Made by a program: the position numbers and the translations under genes. From positions 248,001-312,000 of the forward strand of contig JAMXBD010000393.1 in assembly GCA_024138025.1 (NCBI GenBank): 64,000 nt of DNA, written 5' to 3'. Below are positions 24,241 to 34,859 of this stretch, one piece after another (the first letter of the stretch is position 1; every line of letters begins with the position of its first letter). A model generated the notes under the pieces. The model was not told the origin of the DNA and made no database searches. It saw only the letters and a program-made list of their open reading frames with translations. Origin of the DNA: Combretum micranthum (lineage: Eukaryota; Streptophyta; Magnoliopsida; Myrtales; Combretaceae).

Positions 24241-25467
24241 TGAAGGTAGACAAAAATTTGCTATTCCAACCACCGCATTGAAATAACTGTCTTTCCTATT
24301 TTGTCATATAATGCCGGACTTACCAGACCTCTGACCTACTGAAGGCTTTTATTCTAAAGCTATACTCATCCAACGGTTAAAATTATTTGACGTATGCACG
24401 GCGAAATTGCCGGCCACTCGACCCGATCTGATATGAACTAGGTCAATGAAAGACACCATTGTGTCGTAAATAACCATGGAATTTACGGAGGACCAGAACA
24501 TTGGCACGTTTAGTACGCTGAAATGGGTGAAAATGAAATTACGATTTAGTTTTTATTCCCTTTTTTAGTGATTGAAAGCATTATTAGAAGCCAATATCAT
24601 GATTCTTTGAAATCAATAATTTAGTTTTGAAGGAAAATTCGATTTCACCTTTGAAAAGGTGGAATCACGACTCCATTTCACTCTTATTAATTATATAAGT
24701 ATAATTACATTTTTATCCTATCATGTATTAATGTTTTACATTTATTACTAAGAGTATTCTCTATAATTACACTTTTGACCATTTTACTCCATATAATCTT
24801 TCAAACATAGAATGAATTTATTAATCCTAAACTCATTCCATTCCAATTCATTCCATTATAATCCAATCAATTCCATTCCAAATAATTCATGTACACCAAA
24901 CGTGACATAATTGTAATATGCCAAAGCCAACGACTTGGATTTTTATGAAATCTTCCTTTCGATTGCAGTCCTCCAAAGGAAAATTTTAAAGTCAAGGCAA
25001 AGAAAAGTAAAAAGAGATTCATCCATCAATCGCAAATTTACAAAGTTCTTAAACCCTTCTATCAACGGTTTCAATAAAATTACATAAAGTAAGTCAAATT
25101 ACAAGATCGTATAAGTTTACAAATTATTATAGAGAATTACTAATTCCGAAGAAAAATTAGAACTCTCGGAGTGGAGTCAAAATATAGAATGTAATTAAAT
25201 TACAAAACTAAAATTTGCCTTAGATATTTTCAAAAATATAAAAATTACGTCACCAACTTTAACAAATACGAACTTAAGTACTTTCATGAAATTAAAAAAT
25301 CTTATGGGATCATACCATCTATTTGTGTGAGTTTCGATTATATTATATCTCTCACTCTCTCTCTCTCTGTGAAGTTACAAATTTCTGAGCCAAATCACAC
25401 GAATACAATCGTTTTTACGAAGAACTAGGAATGTTAAGAATTTACGTATTTCAAGATAAGTGAAACC
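24241..25467. other. Intergenic DNA with MITE-like stretch
   Basis: At about 24540-24905 an AAATGAAATTACGATT-like start and a TTCCATTCCAAATAATTC-like end surround TCC/GGA-rich AT sequence, similar in kind to 18890-19150. A CTCTCTCT tract lies at about 25351-25369. No gene seen. Confidence 0.4.
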
Positions 25468-26360
25468 TAGAGGTGGACACGGATCGGCTTGGTTTGGTTT
25501 TTCCTAAAATCAAACCAAACTACAATTTAGGGTTTTTTATTTTTTTTTCATCCCAAACCAAACATTAAGTAACGATTTGGTTTGGATTAAAAAATTTTTA
25601 AACCATTAAATAACAGTTTTGTTCGGTTTAGATTACGGATTGAATCAAAATTCTAACAAAAAATTTCTTTATTCTAATTTTTTTACATTTGTTTAGATAC
25701 TTAAATATTTATATTATTTTACAAAGTTCATATTATAAATCACGACAAAATACTTTATAAATTCATCATACTTTTAATCTATAGTACTTTATAAAATCAG
25801 TTATCCACCAATAAAATACATTCACCAATAAAACTCATATATAGTAAGTCATAATTTGTAATTTTTAATAGAGCCATCAAATCAATTATCTACCCATAAA
25901 TTTAGGTAAAATAAAAAATGATTTATCAACAAAATTCATCAGCGAAAAAATGATCCGCTAACAAAATATATTAGACAATTAATACATAATAAGAGTTTAT
26001 AATTAAATAAATAAATTTCATACTTTATAAAGTTAAAAGCTATTAAAAAAATAGTTCATCATCAACAAAAAAAAATACATATCGTGAGCATAAAAAAAAT
26101 TTAAAATGAACAAGTTGATCTTAATTAATATTCATCAAATAATAAATATTAAATATAATCATATGAATATATAATAAAATATTATTATCTTTTTCTAAAA
26201 CGGTTTGGTTTAGTTTTACGGATTGATCTGGTTTACCTTCCAAACCAAACCATAAATTTATGGATTTGTTAGAATTAAAAAAATTTTAAATCGAGCTATT
26301 AAAAAAATCATATTTTCAGTTTGGATTGATTCGATTCGGTTGGTTTTTTTGCCCATCCTA
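25468..26360. mobile_element. hAT-like non-autonomous element (893 bp)
   Basis: Left end TAGAGGTGGACACGGATCGG and right end, reverse-complemented, TAGGATGGGCAAAAAAACCA share the TAG-G-TGGGCA-type hAT terminus. Flanking 8-mers GTGAAACC (25460-25467) and GTGAAACT (26361-26368) differ by one base. Subterminal GGTTTGG/CCAAACC motifs and an AT-rich centre. No reading frame. Confidence 0.85.
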
Positions 26361-26750
26361 GTGAAACTCATAATAACCTGTTATGTCTGTTCGAGAGTAA
26401 GTGACTTTGCCAATTATAGTATGATTGCAAACTTCAAGGTGCTTGTGAAAAATTCTACATAATAATACTTGAGTTAAATTACAAATATATGAAGCATTTT
26501 CCAATATTTTGTGCAATTTTACTTATCTCTTAGATAAATAATAGTGACAGGCTACAATCATGATGACGTCTCGTACACCAACAACTAGCATATTTATTAA
26601 TTGTTTATATGATAATAGAAGTAATGGCCTTGCTGATTCGTAAATTTAAGTTTGATTTTTTATTAATTTAGTATTAACATTTTTTTCCAATAGTTTTGAT
26701 TTCACCAAAACGTTAATAAACCTACTTGGTTCAACATTTTATCCTTAAAA
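26361..26750. other. Intergenic DNA sharing a motif with the kinase promoter
   Basis: Near 26548-26572 lies AATAGTGACAGGC followed by GATGACGTCTC. Both strings recur in the same order at about 39818-39849, 100-130 bp before the receptor-kinase start. Nothing else recognised. Confidence 0.45.
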
Positions 26751-26984
26751 GGTAATTGTTGCAAATAGTACTTGAATTTTTAGTACCTAAAAAATTTTCA
26801 TGATGTTAATAATACCTCCATCATATTGGTTAAAAACATCAAGTTAGACAATGGTGTTAGCTAATTTATTGAAGTACTATTGTTGTACAAAAATAGTTTT
26901 TTAGATATTAAATTGATCAATTTCAAAATTCATTACCTGATTGTATATTTTGTCAAAGTTTAAATACTATTTGCAATATTAACC
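26751..26984. mobile_element. Mutator-like MITE, family M1
   Basis: Ends GGTAATTGTTGCAAATAGTA and, reverse-complemented, GGTTAATATTGCAAATAGTA. The middle matches the M1 copy at 29043-30090 in order (ATCATATTGGTTAAAAA, GATATTAAATTGATCAATTT). The 9-bp flanks match only loosely (TCCTTAAAA against TCTTTAAAT, shifted by two bases), so the duplication is uncertain. Confidence 0.7.
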
Positions 26985-27122
26985 TTTCTTTAAATAGTTC
27001 AAGATGGAATCTGCATAGCTACATAGTTGAGACATGTAACTTTCTAACAAGCTAAGTAATTGGCATTAGCTTAACTACCCTAAAATGAGTATGTAATTGC
27101 CCATTGGGAAATAAATGGCCAT

Positions 27123-28921
27123 TGATACGAACTCGGTTAACCTGTGATGCAACGGTAATCTAAATTGGAAAAAAAAAAAACCTTGGATCGTCTAAGAACC
27201 GATGGAAACTATGACTCATTGCTTATAATGAAGTAAGAACCTTGGTATAAAATAATGATGCCATAATCGGTGATGTAAAGCCGATTGACAAGTCGATGAA
27301 TACCATGGGAAACCCTGATAAGTTCAAACGAATTATATCCATAATTCAAAGAGAAATACTCTAAAATTTTCATTCATCAAAAGTTAACTCAAATGTTTAC
27401 AAAAGATAGGTTTATATAGACAAAAACAAGGAAACCTAAAAGACATAAAACATAAAAGCTAGTGATCTATATTACAATTCGGGCGACCTAAAATGAGAAA
27501 TTGAAATAAATTTCCAAACAAAGAAGTTTATGGTGTAGCCCAAGAAGTCTGACGGCCTTTAGTCAGCATACAACCCAAAATCCTTCAAGGTTGGTAGTTC
27601 TCCAATTTTAAGCTGATGGCTTAGATCTTCTAGCATCTTGACCCTCTAATATTTGACATGTTTTAGTCTCCGCGACGATGCCATATGATCTACATCATTC
27701 TCTCCTTCCTTGAAAAGATTTGTCTTCGAATCTTCACCATCTTTGCAATCAATGGAAATGAACTATCCTTTGGATGCAATTTGGAATGTCATTGTTGCAA
27801 AAATCTGTTTTTACACTTCTGCGCCTAATCGTCCTGTTCAAATGTAGTTTCCTTGTGCTCCTTATTAGTTTGCTTTGCATATTGCTTAACCAATTCTGTA
27901 TTCTCCTCATCTAAATTGGCATGTTCATCAATAGGTAATAGAAGCACTTCTTTTAAAGAAGATTCATCTGGAATTTTCTGATGATACAATTGTATAGATT
28001 CTTATAGTATTGAAACATCCATACTAGATAAAGAATAGTTAAGCTCATTGGTGAAAAATAATCATCCTTGTACAATGGTACAAGTGATTGTTGATCTATC
28101 TCCATGGCACTCTTAATCTCATTCTTTCTTCAATCTCATTCTTTTCATATTTCTCATCCTTTTCAAGAGCACTCTTTTCTTTTTCTCTTTCTTTGAATTG
28201 CCTTGCTATCAGCATTTGATCCTCAATAGCTTCTCATGGTTTAAGGGGTACTAAATTCACACTCCTTTTCTTTAAAACCAAAGAATAGAGATCCTTGTAT
28301 CCATCATACTTAGCTCTCCTTTTAAACTTCCATGGCTCTTATACCAAATGATACGAACCCACCAACCTGTGACGAAACCTGTAATCTAAATTGGAACAAG
28401 AAACTTGGATTGTCTAAGAATCGATGGAAACCACGACCCATTGCTTATAACGAAGGAAGAACTTTGGTATAAAGTGAGGACACCACAATTGGTGATGGAA
28501 AGCCGATTGATAAGCCGGTGAACGCCACGAGAAACCCCAATAAGTTCAAACAAATTCTATATAGAATTCAAAGAGAAATACTCTCAAATTTTCATTCATC
28601 AAAAGTTAACTAAATGTTTAAAAAGATAGGTTTATATAGACTAAAATAAGGAAACCTAAAAAACATAAAACATAAAGGCTCGTGGCCTATATTACGATTT
28701 GGGTGGCCTAAAATAAAAACAAGAAATTGAAATAAATTTTCGAAAAAAGAAGGCTAGTGATGTATGTAAGAAAGCGGCGGCCTTTAACCGGTGTACAACC
28801 CGAAATCCTTTAAGGCCAATAATTCTCTAATTCTAAGCCGACAGCTTAGATCCTTTGGCAGCTTGACCCTCCAATATTTGAAATGTTTTAGTCTCCCATG
28901 ATGACGCCATTTGACATATCA
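27123..28921 (-). mobile_element. Non-autonomous LTR retrotransposon, complete (1799 bp)
   Basis: Two direct LTRs, 27123-27697 and 28349-28921, both starting TGATACGAAC. They end TACATCA and ATATCA. A perfect 5-bp duplication GCCAT flanks the element (27118-27122 and 28922-28926). On the minus strand the 5' LTR is followed after two bases by TGGTATAAGAGCC (28346-28334), close to the initiator-Met-tRNA primer-binding site. The 3' LTR is preceded by the purine tract AAGGAAGGAGAGAA. The internal 651 bp (27698-28348) carry only a broken, lysine/glutamate-rich frame and a final KTNLFKEGEND-like tail resembling the 3' end of Ty3/gypsy polyproteins. It has no reverse transcriptase or integrase, so it depended on a helper element. 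Confidence 0.9.
28334..28346 (-). other. Primer-binding site of the 1.8-kb LTR element
   Basis: Minus-strand TGGTATAAGAGCC sits two bases inside the 5' LTR and differs at one position from the plant consensus TGGTATCAGAGCC, complementary to the 3' end of initiator tRNA-Met. Confidence 0.8.
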
Positions 28922-29042
28922 GCCATGAATGCAGCTAGGATGAGTGCATTTATATGTTTTTTTTTCAATTTTTTTTAAATTGTAGTAGCCACTTAACTTA
29001 CTCTATGTAGCAAATAAAGATATCACTAGTTCATTTATTTAA

Positions 29043-30090
29043 GGGTAAATGTCGGAAATGATACATGCACTTTGGTAAAATATGCAATTTAGTACATAAA
29101 CTTTGAAATTGAGGTGTTTAGTACTTGGATATTGAAATTGAACAATTTAGTACATAAAATAACCTTTTGTGCATGTTAATGATACTTAAAGTAGGCAAGT
29201 AAGTTAAACGGGCCAACCCAACCTGGCTTGGCCCAACCTACTTTGGCCCTTAGGTTAAACAGGCCAAAAAATTTGGGACGCTTAAAAAACAGCCAAAATT
29301 TCTTAACCCTAGCCTAATTCACTTTGGCCTGTGGGTTAAACAGGCTAACCCACTTTTTTATCCTTTTAACCCACTTGTATATTTTGTGGATTAAATGGGC
29401 CAAGTTAATTCATTTAACTTATTTATACTAATTAAATAAGATATATATATATATAATAAAAATGAGTTTTATAAGGTTATATATGTATATTAATGATTAG
29501 TTTTATTATTTTAATTAATTTTTATATAAAAATAAGTTTTTAAAAATAACTTATTAGATATTATGTTTCATTTAAAACAATATAACATACTTTAAAAAAA
29601 ATGTTATGATGCATGTGCATTAATTTGTTATTCTTTATTATTATTAACACATAAATTTAATCTTAAGTATAAAAATCTCAAGATCAATACTACATTAATA
29701 GATATTGCCCCTATATATATATATTTTTTTTATAAAACTAGGCTAACGGCCAATCCACTTAACTCGTGGGCTAGTCCACTTTGGCTCGTAGGTTAAACAA
29801 GTCGTAAAATTAGCCTACGTTTAAAGGGCTAAAAAAAATTGGCAATAACCCATTTTTAAAATGGGTTAAACAGGTTGGCTCGTGGGCCAAAGCCTATGTT
29901 CTCAGTTCTAATGGTACCTTTATCATATTGGTTAAAAATGCAACATTCGATAATGATATCAGCCAATTTGATGAAAGTAACTATTGGCATACACAAAAAG
30001 TTCTCTTAGGTAGTAAATTGATCAATTTAAAAGTTCAAGTACCTAATTGCTTTTTTACCAAGATATAGGTACCATTTGCAATACTAATCC
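29043..30090. mobile_element. Mutator-like MITE M1, split by a nested element
   Basis: Left arm 29043-29184 starts GGGTAAATGTCGGAAATGAT. Right arm 29909-30090 ends with the complement of GGATTAGTATTGCAAATGG. Put side by side, the arms match the unsplit M1 copy at 26751-26984, which shows that 29185-29908 is a later insertion. Confidence 0.75.
29185..29908. mobile_element. hAT-like element nested in an M1 MITE (724 bp)
   Basis: Bounded by the 8-mers TAATGATA (29177-29184) and TAATGGTA (29909-29916), one mismatch apart. These correspond to a single site in the unsplit MITE copy at 26751. Both ends are built of GGGCCAACCCAACC / GGTTGGCTCGTGGGCC-type motifs. The outermost bases do not form a clean inverted repeat, so termini may be off by a base or two. 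No reading frame. Confidence 0.7.
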
Positions 30091-30157
30091 ATCATTTGAA
30101 GGTGTTCATGTAACAAATAAACGCAACTCATCTTCACATTACTCTTTATTTTTTAAT

Positions 30158-30430
30158 GGGATAATGTCACGAATGATACTTAAATTTTAGTAAAATATGT
30201 AATTAAGTACTTAAACTTGAAATTGATCAATTTAATACTTAAAAAACTTGAAATTGATCAATTTAGTACTTAAAAGAGCTTGATAGAGATATTGTCTACG
30301 TGCACGAATAGTTTTTTTAAGTACTCTATTGGTCATTTTAAAGTTCATGTACTAAATTGATCAATTTTAAAATTTAAGTACCGAATTACATATCTTGTCA
30401 AAGTCTATATATCATTTGTGATAGTAACCC
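30158..30430. mobile_element. Mutator-like MITE M1 with perfect 9-bp TSD (273 bp)
   Basis: Ends GGGATAATGTCACGAATGAT and, reverse-complemented, GGGTTACTATCACAAATGAT. An identical 9-bp duplication TTTTTTAAT stands at 30149-30157 and 30431-30439. This copy fixes the family's superfamily as Mutator-like. No coding capacity. Confidence 0.88.
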
Positions 30431-30439
30431 TTTTTTAAT

Positions 30440-30987
30440 CATATTATGTACAACCTTGTGATGAATATTAAAACCCCCTCCAAAAGTATGAATAGTCGTT
30501 TAAATCATGAGAACTTAGTTCTTATCCTTTCCTTCTCATTTTTATCCGCCTTGTTAGACCGACAAAGCTTGGATATTGTGAATGATCAAATTATATACTT
30601 TTATCATCTTTCTTGTTTCCCATTAAGGAAAATTTTGGTTCTTGAGGTCAATTGCTGTAGATTCGGAAGAGTGAATTGCATTCAAAACTTGGGTTTCATT
30701 TTATGTAATGATTTATGAGTTTTCGTCTAAAACTTTTGGTTTTTGGTAAATAGCTGCGGATTCGGAAGAGTGAATTGCATTCAAAACTTAGGTTCTCATT
30801 CTGTGTAATGATTTATGAGTTTTCTTCAAAAGCTTTCTAATGGTTTGCGATTGAATGTTTATCCTGGTTTATCATCATAGATCTTCCAATAATTTGGATA
30901 TTTTTATTAATTTTCGCATTTTTTTCCTTATTTGGATTTGTTTGAAATTTATTACACCAACATCCCTATATTTCAAAAATTATTGAG
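30440..30987. other. Intergenic DNA with short tandem duplication
   Basis: A unit of about 99 bp is present twice (roughly 30632-30730 and 30731-30832). Each copy holds ATTCGGAAGAGTGAATTGCA and TGTAATGATTTATGAGTTTT. The 90-residue frame at 30446-30718 runs through the first unit, resembles no known family and is not called as a gene. Confidence 0.6.
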
Positions 30988-31618
30988 TAGGGCTGTAAAA
31001 GAATTAAGCCGAGCTTAACTTTTGAAGACCTGATCTCATCTTATTTAAAAATTATCGAGTTCAAGTTCAAGTTGGTTTTTTTATCGAGTTTGATGTTTAG
31101 GCTCAAGTTCGGCCATTTAGTTGAACGAGCTTTATTTCGAGCTCGAACTTAGCTTATTTACAAATTGAGCTTAAGTCAACCCGAACTTTTTATTGAGCTT
31201 AACTGGTTTATATAGCTTGTTTTTCCCTTTTTTTTTTTTTTCAAACCTAAAAATAAAATATAAAGTTGCTAAACATATAGACATATATATTAAATATAAA
31301 TTAGTTATTATTATTTTAAGTATATATTTATATATAATATATCATAATATAAAATTAAATTTGCTAACAATTTGTTCATGAGCCTGTTAATAAGCTTGTT
31401 TGTGAGGCTATCTGCGAGTCTGTTGAAAAACCTAAATGAGCATGTCCATTGGCCAGCTTGTAAGCTTGAATTGAAGCTTGAGCTTGGCTTGTTTAGATAA
31501 ATGAGATTTGTTTTAAGCTCAAGTTTAACTCGTTCACTAATCTAGTTTGAGCTGAGTGAAGCCTAAAGCAAGTTGAATTTGAATAGCTAAAAAATAACTA
31601 GACTTATTTGTAACCCTA
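30988..31618. mobile_element. hAT-like element rich in GAGCTT/AAGCTC motifs
   Basis: Left end TAGGGCTGTAAAAGAATTAA, right end (reverse complement) TAGGGTTACAAATAAGTCTA. Subterminal parts hold many inverted GAGCTCGAACTT/AAGCTTGAGC motifs, as in the element at 20341-20760. No convincing 8-bp duplication was found, so the boundary is tentative. Confidence 0.6.
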
Positions 31619-31957
31619 TTACCAAATGTAGGCGACTCCTTTGTTTCGTCCCATTCTTTTGGATATCTTTTAGCTTCTATGTCAAAGTAAAGATGATATG
31701 ATCATACGACATTTATAATATTCAAAACACAACAACTATGGATAAATGCATAATTTTAAAAATTAAAGTGATATATAATTTAAAAATGAAGATAATTAAT
31801 GTAGTTTACCTAAAAACAATTGCAAACCAACGATTACAGTAGAAGGGAGAGGTCACTATATGAAAAATAAATAAATAAATAATAAGGTGAAATCATGAAA
31901 ATTAATAAAATACACATTTTTTCACTTCAAATTTTCTAAATAATTAATAAAATAAAA
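31619..31957. other. Intergenic DNA
   Basis: AT-rich and non-coding. It ends in the putative target duplication AAAATAAAA (31949-31957) of the Mutator-like element that follows. Confidence 0.4.
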
Positions 31958-32260
31958 GCCAAAACTACGTTTTTAGTTCTCAGCGTTTTATTGTTTTTCT
32001 ATTTAATGCTTAAACCTATATTTTTTTTCTTATTGAGTCCTTAGCAATTGCAAAAGCTTGCAGACAATGATTCTTTTATCGTTGTTAGTTTCCCTCATTA
32101 AGTTTTGACGTTTAGCACATTTTTATTTATTGGATATTATTAATTCAAATTAATAAAATAACTAAATTGAGAAAAAAAATAAAAGTTTAGAAAAATAATT
32201 TAAAATAGTAAATATTAAAATAAAAAATAGAAAATCATGTAAAAATAAATTAATTTTCTA
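31958..32260. repeat. Left terminal inverted repeat of the Pack-MULE
   Basis: About 300 bp. It pairs with 38600-38875 and 39341-39384. It ends just where the PPR-homologous sequence begins, so captured DNA directly abuts the repeat. Confidence 0.7.
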
Positions 32261-32264
32261 GGAA

Positions 32265-32553
32265 GCAATTATAGTCCATATCAACCAAAACTTCTTCGCT
32301 TTAGAAATCATCTGGAATGGATCCTCCTCTCCGCATAGCTCACAAACACAATCCAATATCGCATTATATGCAACTGGATCGATCTCGACACCAACCCTAT
32401 ACAACTATCTAGCTAACCTCTTAGCCTCATCTAAATTGCCATCAATACCCTGCCCTTTGATCAACATATCGCAAGTTTCCTTGCCTCGGATGAACTCATT
32501 AACTAAATTCTTAACCATTTTCTTCACATAATTGGCTTAACCTTGTCACAGAA
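32265..32553 (-). pseudogene. PPR protein gene fragment, downstream piece
   Basis: Minus-strand translation includes MVKNLVNEFIRGKETCDMLI, KGQGIDGNLDEAKRLAR(stop), then VGVEIDPVAYNAILDCVCEL, with helix-turn-helix pentatricopeptide units recognisable from the DxxxYNxLIxxxC-type pattern. PPR proteins bind organellar RNA, and this piece keeps only a couple of repeats. It continues the piece at 38179-38330 across the inserted chromovirus, with a frameshift near the junction. No start codon, organelle presequence or intact frame remains. Confidence 0.75.
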
Positions 32554-33147
32554 TGTTATGTCCCGAAGCTCTAGAGTACATAAGAAGCCTACATACTTGC
32601 AAGATTATGTTACTTGAAGACTACAACATATCATACATGGGGAAGAATACAATAGATTTTATATTCTGTAACTAAAATAGTAGTTTCAACAGAATACGGA
32701 ATGGGACAAAGTAGTTAAAGTAGTTATGAAGGAGGATTGTAACGTCAACAGAAACAGCTCATACACATGAGAACATATAAATACATGAATACAACAGAAA
32801 GGGGATTATCCTTTTACCCCAGTACACAAGCAAGGCTTAGGAGTGCTCTGGAACTCGAATCCAGCCAAAACCCTAATTCCATCTTCAACCTCGCATACAT
32901 AAAAGAAATACTATCAGTAACCAAAATATGCATACGAACAAACATATTAAGAAGAATAATGAGTTTTATCAGATTCCTTGTGATTTGCATGAGTGATTTG
33001 TTCGAGTGAGAAGTATTAAAGTTAGAGAGTAAACACAAGAGAAAAGAGAGAGGAATACCTGTGCGGCAATCTGTGGGAATCCTCATTACGTGTGTGTTTT
33101 CTGTTGTTCCTTTGTTGTTGGACCGGGCCTAACATTGTGGGCTAACA
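32554..33147 (+). repeat. 5' LTR of the chromovirus
   Basis: 594 bp, TG..CA bounded. A TATA box (CATATAAATAC) near 32774 marks the promoter. It differs from the 3' LTR largely by one-base indels. The open frames at 32767-33009 and 32814-33086 are by-products of the LTR and not genes. Confidence 0.93.
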
Positions 33148-33166
33148 TTTGGTGCTCTCGTTGATT
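33148..33166 (+). other. Primer-binding site of the chromovirus
   Basis: TTTGGTGCTCTCGTTGATT follows the 5' LTR directly. It is not the common initiator-Met site. TTTGGTGCT-type sites are known from some plant Ty3/gypsy lineages, so a different primer tRNA is likely. Confidence 0.6.
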
Positions 33167-33171
33167 CGATC

Positions 33172-34170
33172 ATGGCGGACGGTACTCGTGTGAATCGCAT
33201 GTTGGAGAACTACACAATCATGATACTAAGATTACTGATCTGCAACAACAACAGTCACAAATTCAAAAACAACAGGAAAAAATGGGAGCAGATTTGGAAA
33301 AGTGTTGAGATATGTCAGATTACAAATGCTGAATCAGTCCAATTCTCCACCTGCAGTAGGGGGAATGGAGACATCATCTTCAGATCAACATTCTCATGAG
33401 TCACGTGTTAATTTTCTTGCCAACATCAAATTGGAGCTTCCAAAATTTTCAGGTCAGAATCCATTACCATGGATTTTTAAAGCGAATCGTTTTTTCAATT
33501 TTCATAAAATACCTGAAAATGACGGTTAGAACTATCTGCTTTTGCAATGGAGGGTGAAGCTGAACATGGTATGAATGGCTTGATAGAAATAAATTGCTTA
33601 CCTCTTGGCTGCCTTTCTTAAAGCATTGGAATTGCGCTTTGGTCCTTCTCTTTTTGAGGATTTCCAAGGGCAACTCAGCAAATTAATGCAAACTGGATCT
33701 GTATCTCAATATCAACATGAGTTTGAAACTCTTTCTAATAGAGTAACTGGCCTTTCAGAACCATTTTACAAAGTTGTTTTCATTTCGGGTCTTAAACCCT
33801 TAATAAAACAGGAAGTTCAAGCTCCAAACCTATAAGCCTTCTTGATGCAATGAGTTTAGCAAAATTACATGAATAAACTAACCAGTTTACTGTCTTAACA
33901 TCCAAATCTTCCATTGTCATTCCCACAAATTTCTCAAATTCTTATAAACAATCCATTCAGTCCACTTTTATTCCTTCTAAACCTCACAAACCTTATCATA
34001 ACAATTCAGAAACCTTTTCTTCTAAAACAACCAAAATTCTAAAAAAACCTTACCATTTAAAAAATTGTCTCAATCTGAAATGGCCATTCGAAGAGAACAA
34101 GGGCTTTGTTATAATTGTGATGAAAAATTTAATAAAGATCACATTTGTAAAGCTAAGTTTCTCATGTTAG
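33172..34170 (+). pseudogene. Chromovirus gag (capsid and nucleocapsid)
   Basis: The start codon at 33172 (MADGTRVNRMLENYT) lies 24 bases after the LTR. The capsid domain is recognisable from LELPKFSGQNPLPWIFKANR (about 33430-33490) and, after stops near 33527-33600, AFLKALELRFGPSLFEDFQG and SQYQHEFETLSNRVTG (33605-33835). A nucleocapsid zinc knuckle, CYNCDEKFNKDHIC, lies near 34110-34150. Its spacing departs slightly from CX2CX4HX4C. It would form the cytoplasmic particle and bind the element RNA. Several frameshifts and stops interrupt it. Confidence 0.85.
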
Positions 34171-34800
34171 TTCAACCGGATATACATGAAGATAATATGG
34201 ATGATGTAACAGGATATGGTACCTGAGATAACAGAAACAGAACATGATTCAAATATTGAAATCAGTTTTCATGCATTGTCTGGTGCTTTTGCACCCAAAA
34301 CTCTCCAAAAGGCATTATTAATGCCAAATCTGTTTCTATTCTTGTTGACTCTGGGAGTACACACAATTTCATGCAAGAAAAGGTTGCCAAACAATTGAAT
34401 TTACCAATGGTTGCTGTCTCTTCATTTACTGTTATGATTGGTAATGGTGAACGACTCACTTGTAAGGCTATGTGTCAGAAGGTGAATTAAGGTTGAACAA
34501 TGAGTGTTTTTCGGTGGATTTCTATATTCTTCCGATTCAAGGGCTGAATTGGTATTAGGTATTCAATGGTTGACTACCTTGGGACCTATCACAGTAGATT
34601 ATGCTGCTTTGACAATGGAGTTTGGCTATAATGGAAAAACTTTGAAGTTGACAGGAGATTCTATAGTAGATGTGCAACAGATTCAACATCACCAATTACA
34701 CAAATTGGTGCAATCCGACAATGTGGCTTGTATGTTTAGTTTGATGGCTCAGAAGCAAGATTCACCTAATACCACCAACATAATGATTTAAATCATTATT
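34171..34800 (+). pseudogene. Chromovirus aspartic protease
   Basis: The catalytic motif V-D-S-G is encoded at 34343-34354, in SVSILVDSGSTHNFM, followed by VAKQLNLPMVA and a GNGERLTCK turn. After a frameshift near 34490 the frame resumes with SRAELVLGIQWLTTLGPITV (34504-34791), the LGxxWL end of the retropepsin fold. The enzyme cuts the gag-pol polyprotein. Confidence 0.85.
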
Positions 34801-34859
34801 GGGCAGATTTCAAGGTGTTTTTGAAGCTCCATCATCACTGCCACTAAGGGATGTCAACA

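Noticed and set aside
30446..30718. 90-residue plus-strand frame
   Set aside because: It crosses the tandemly duplicated 99-bp unit, lacks any recognised motif and has no splice or promoter context.
32767..33086. Overlapping frames in both directions near 32.8-33.1 kb
   Set aside because: They lie entirely within the 5' LTR of the chromovirus, which is non-coding.
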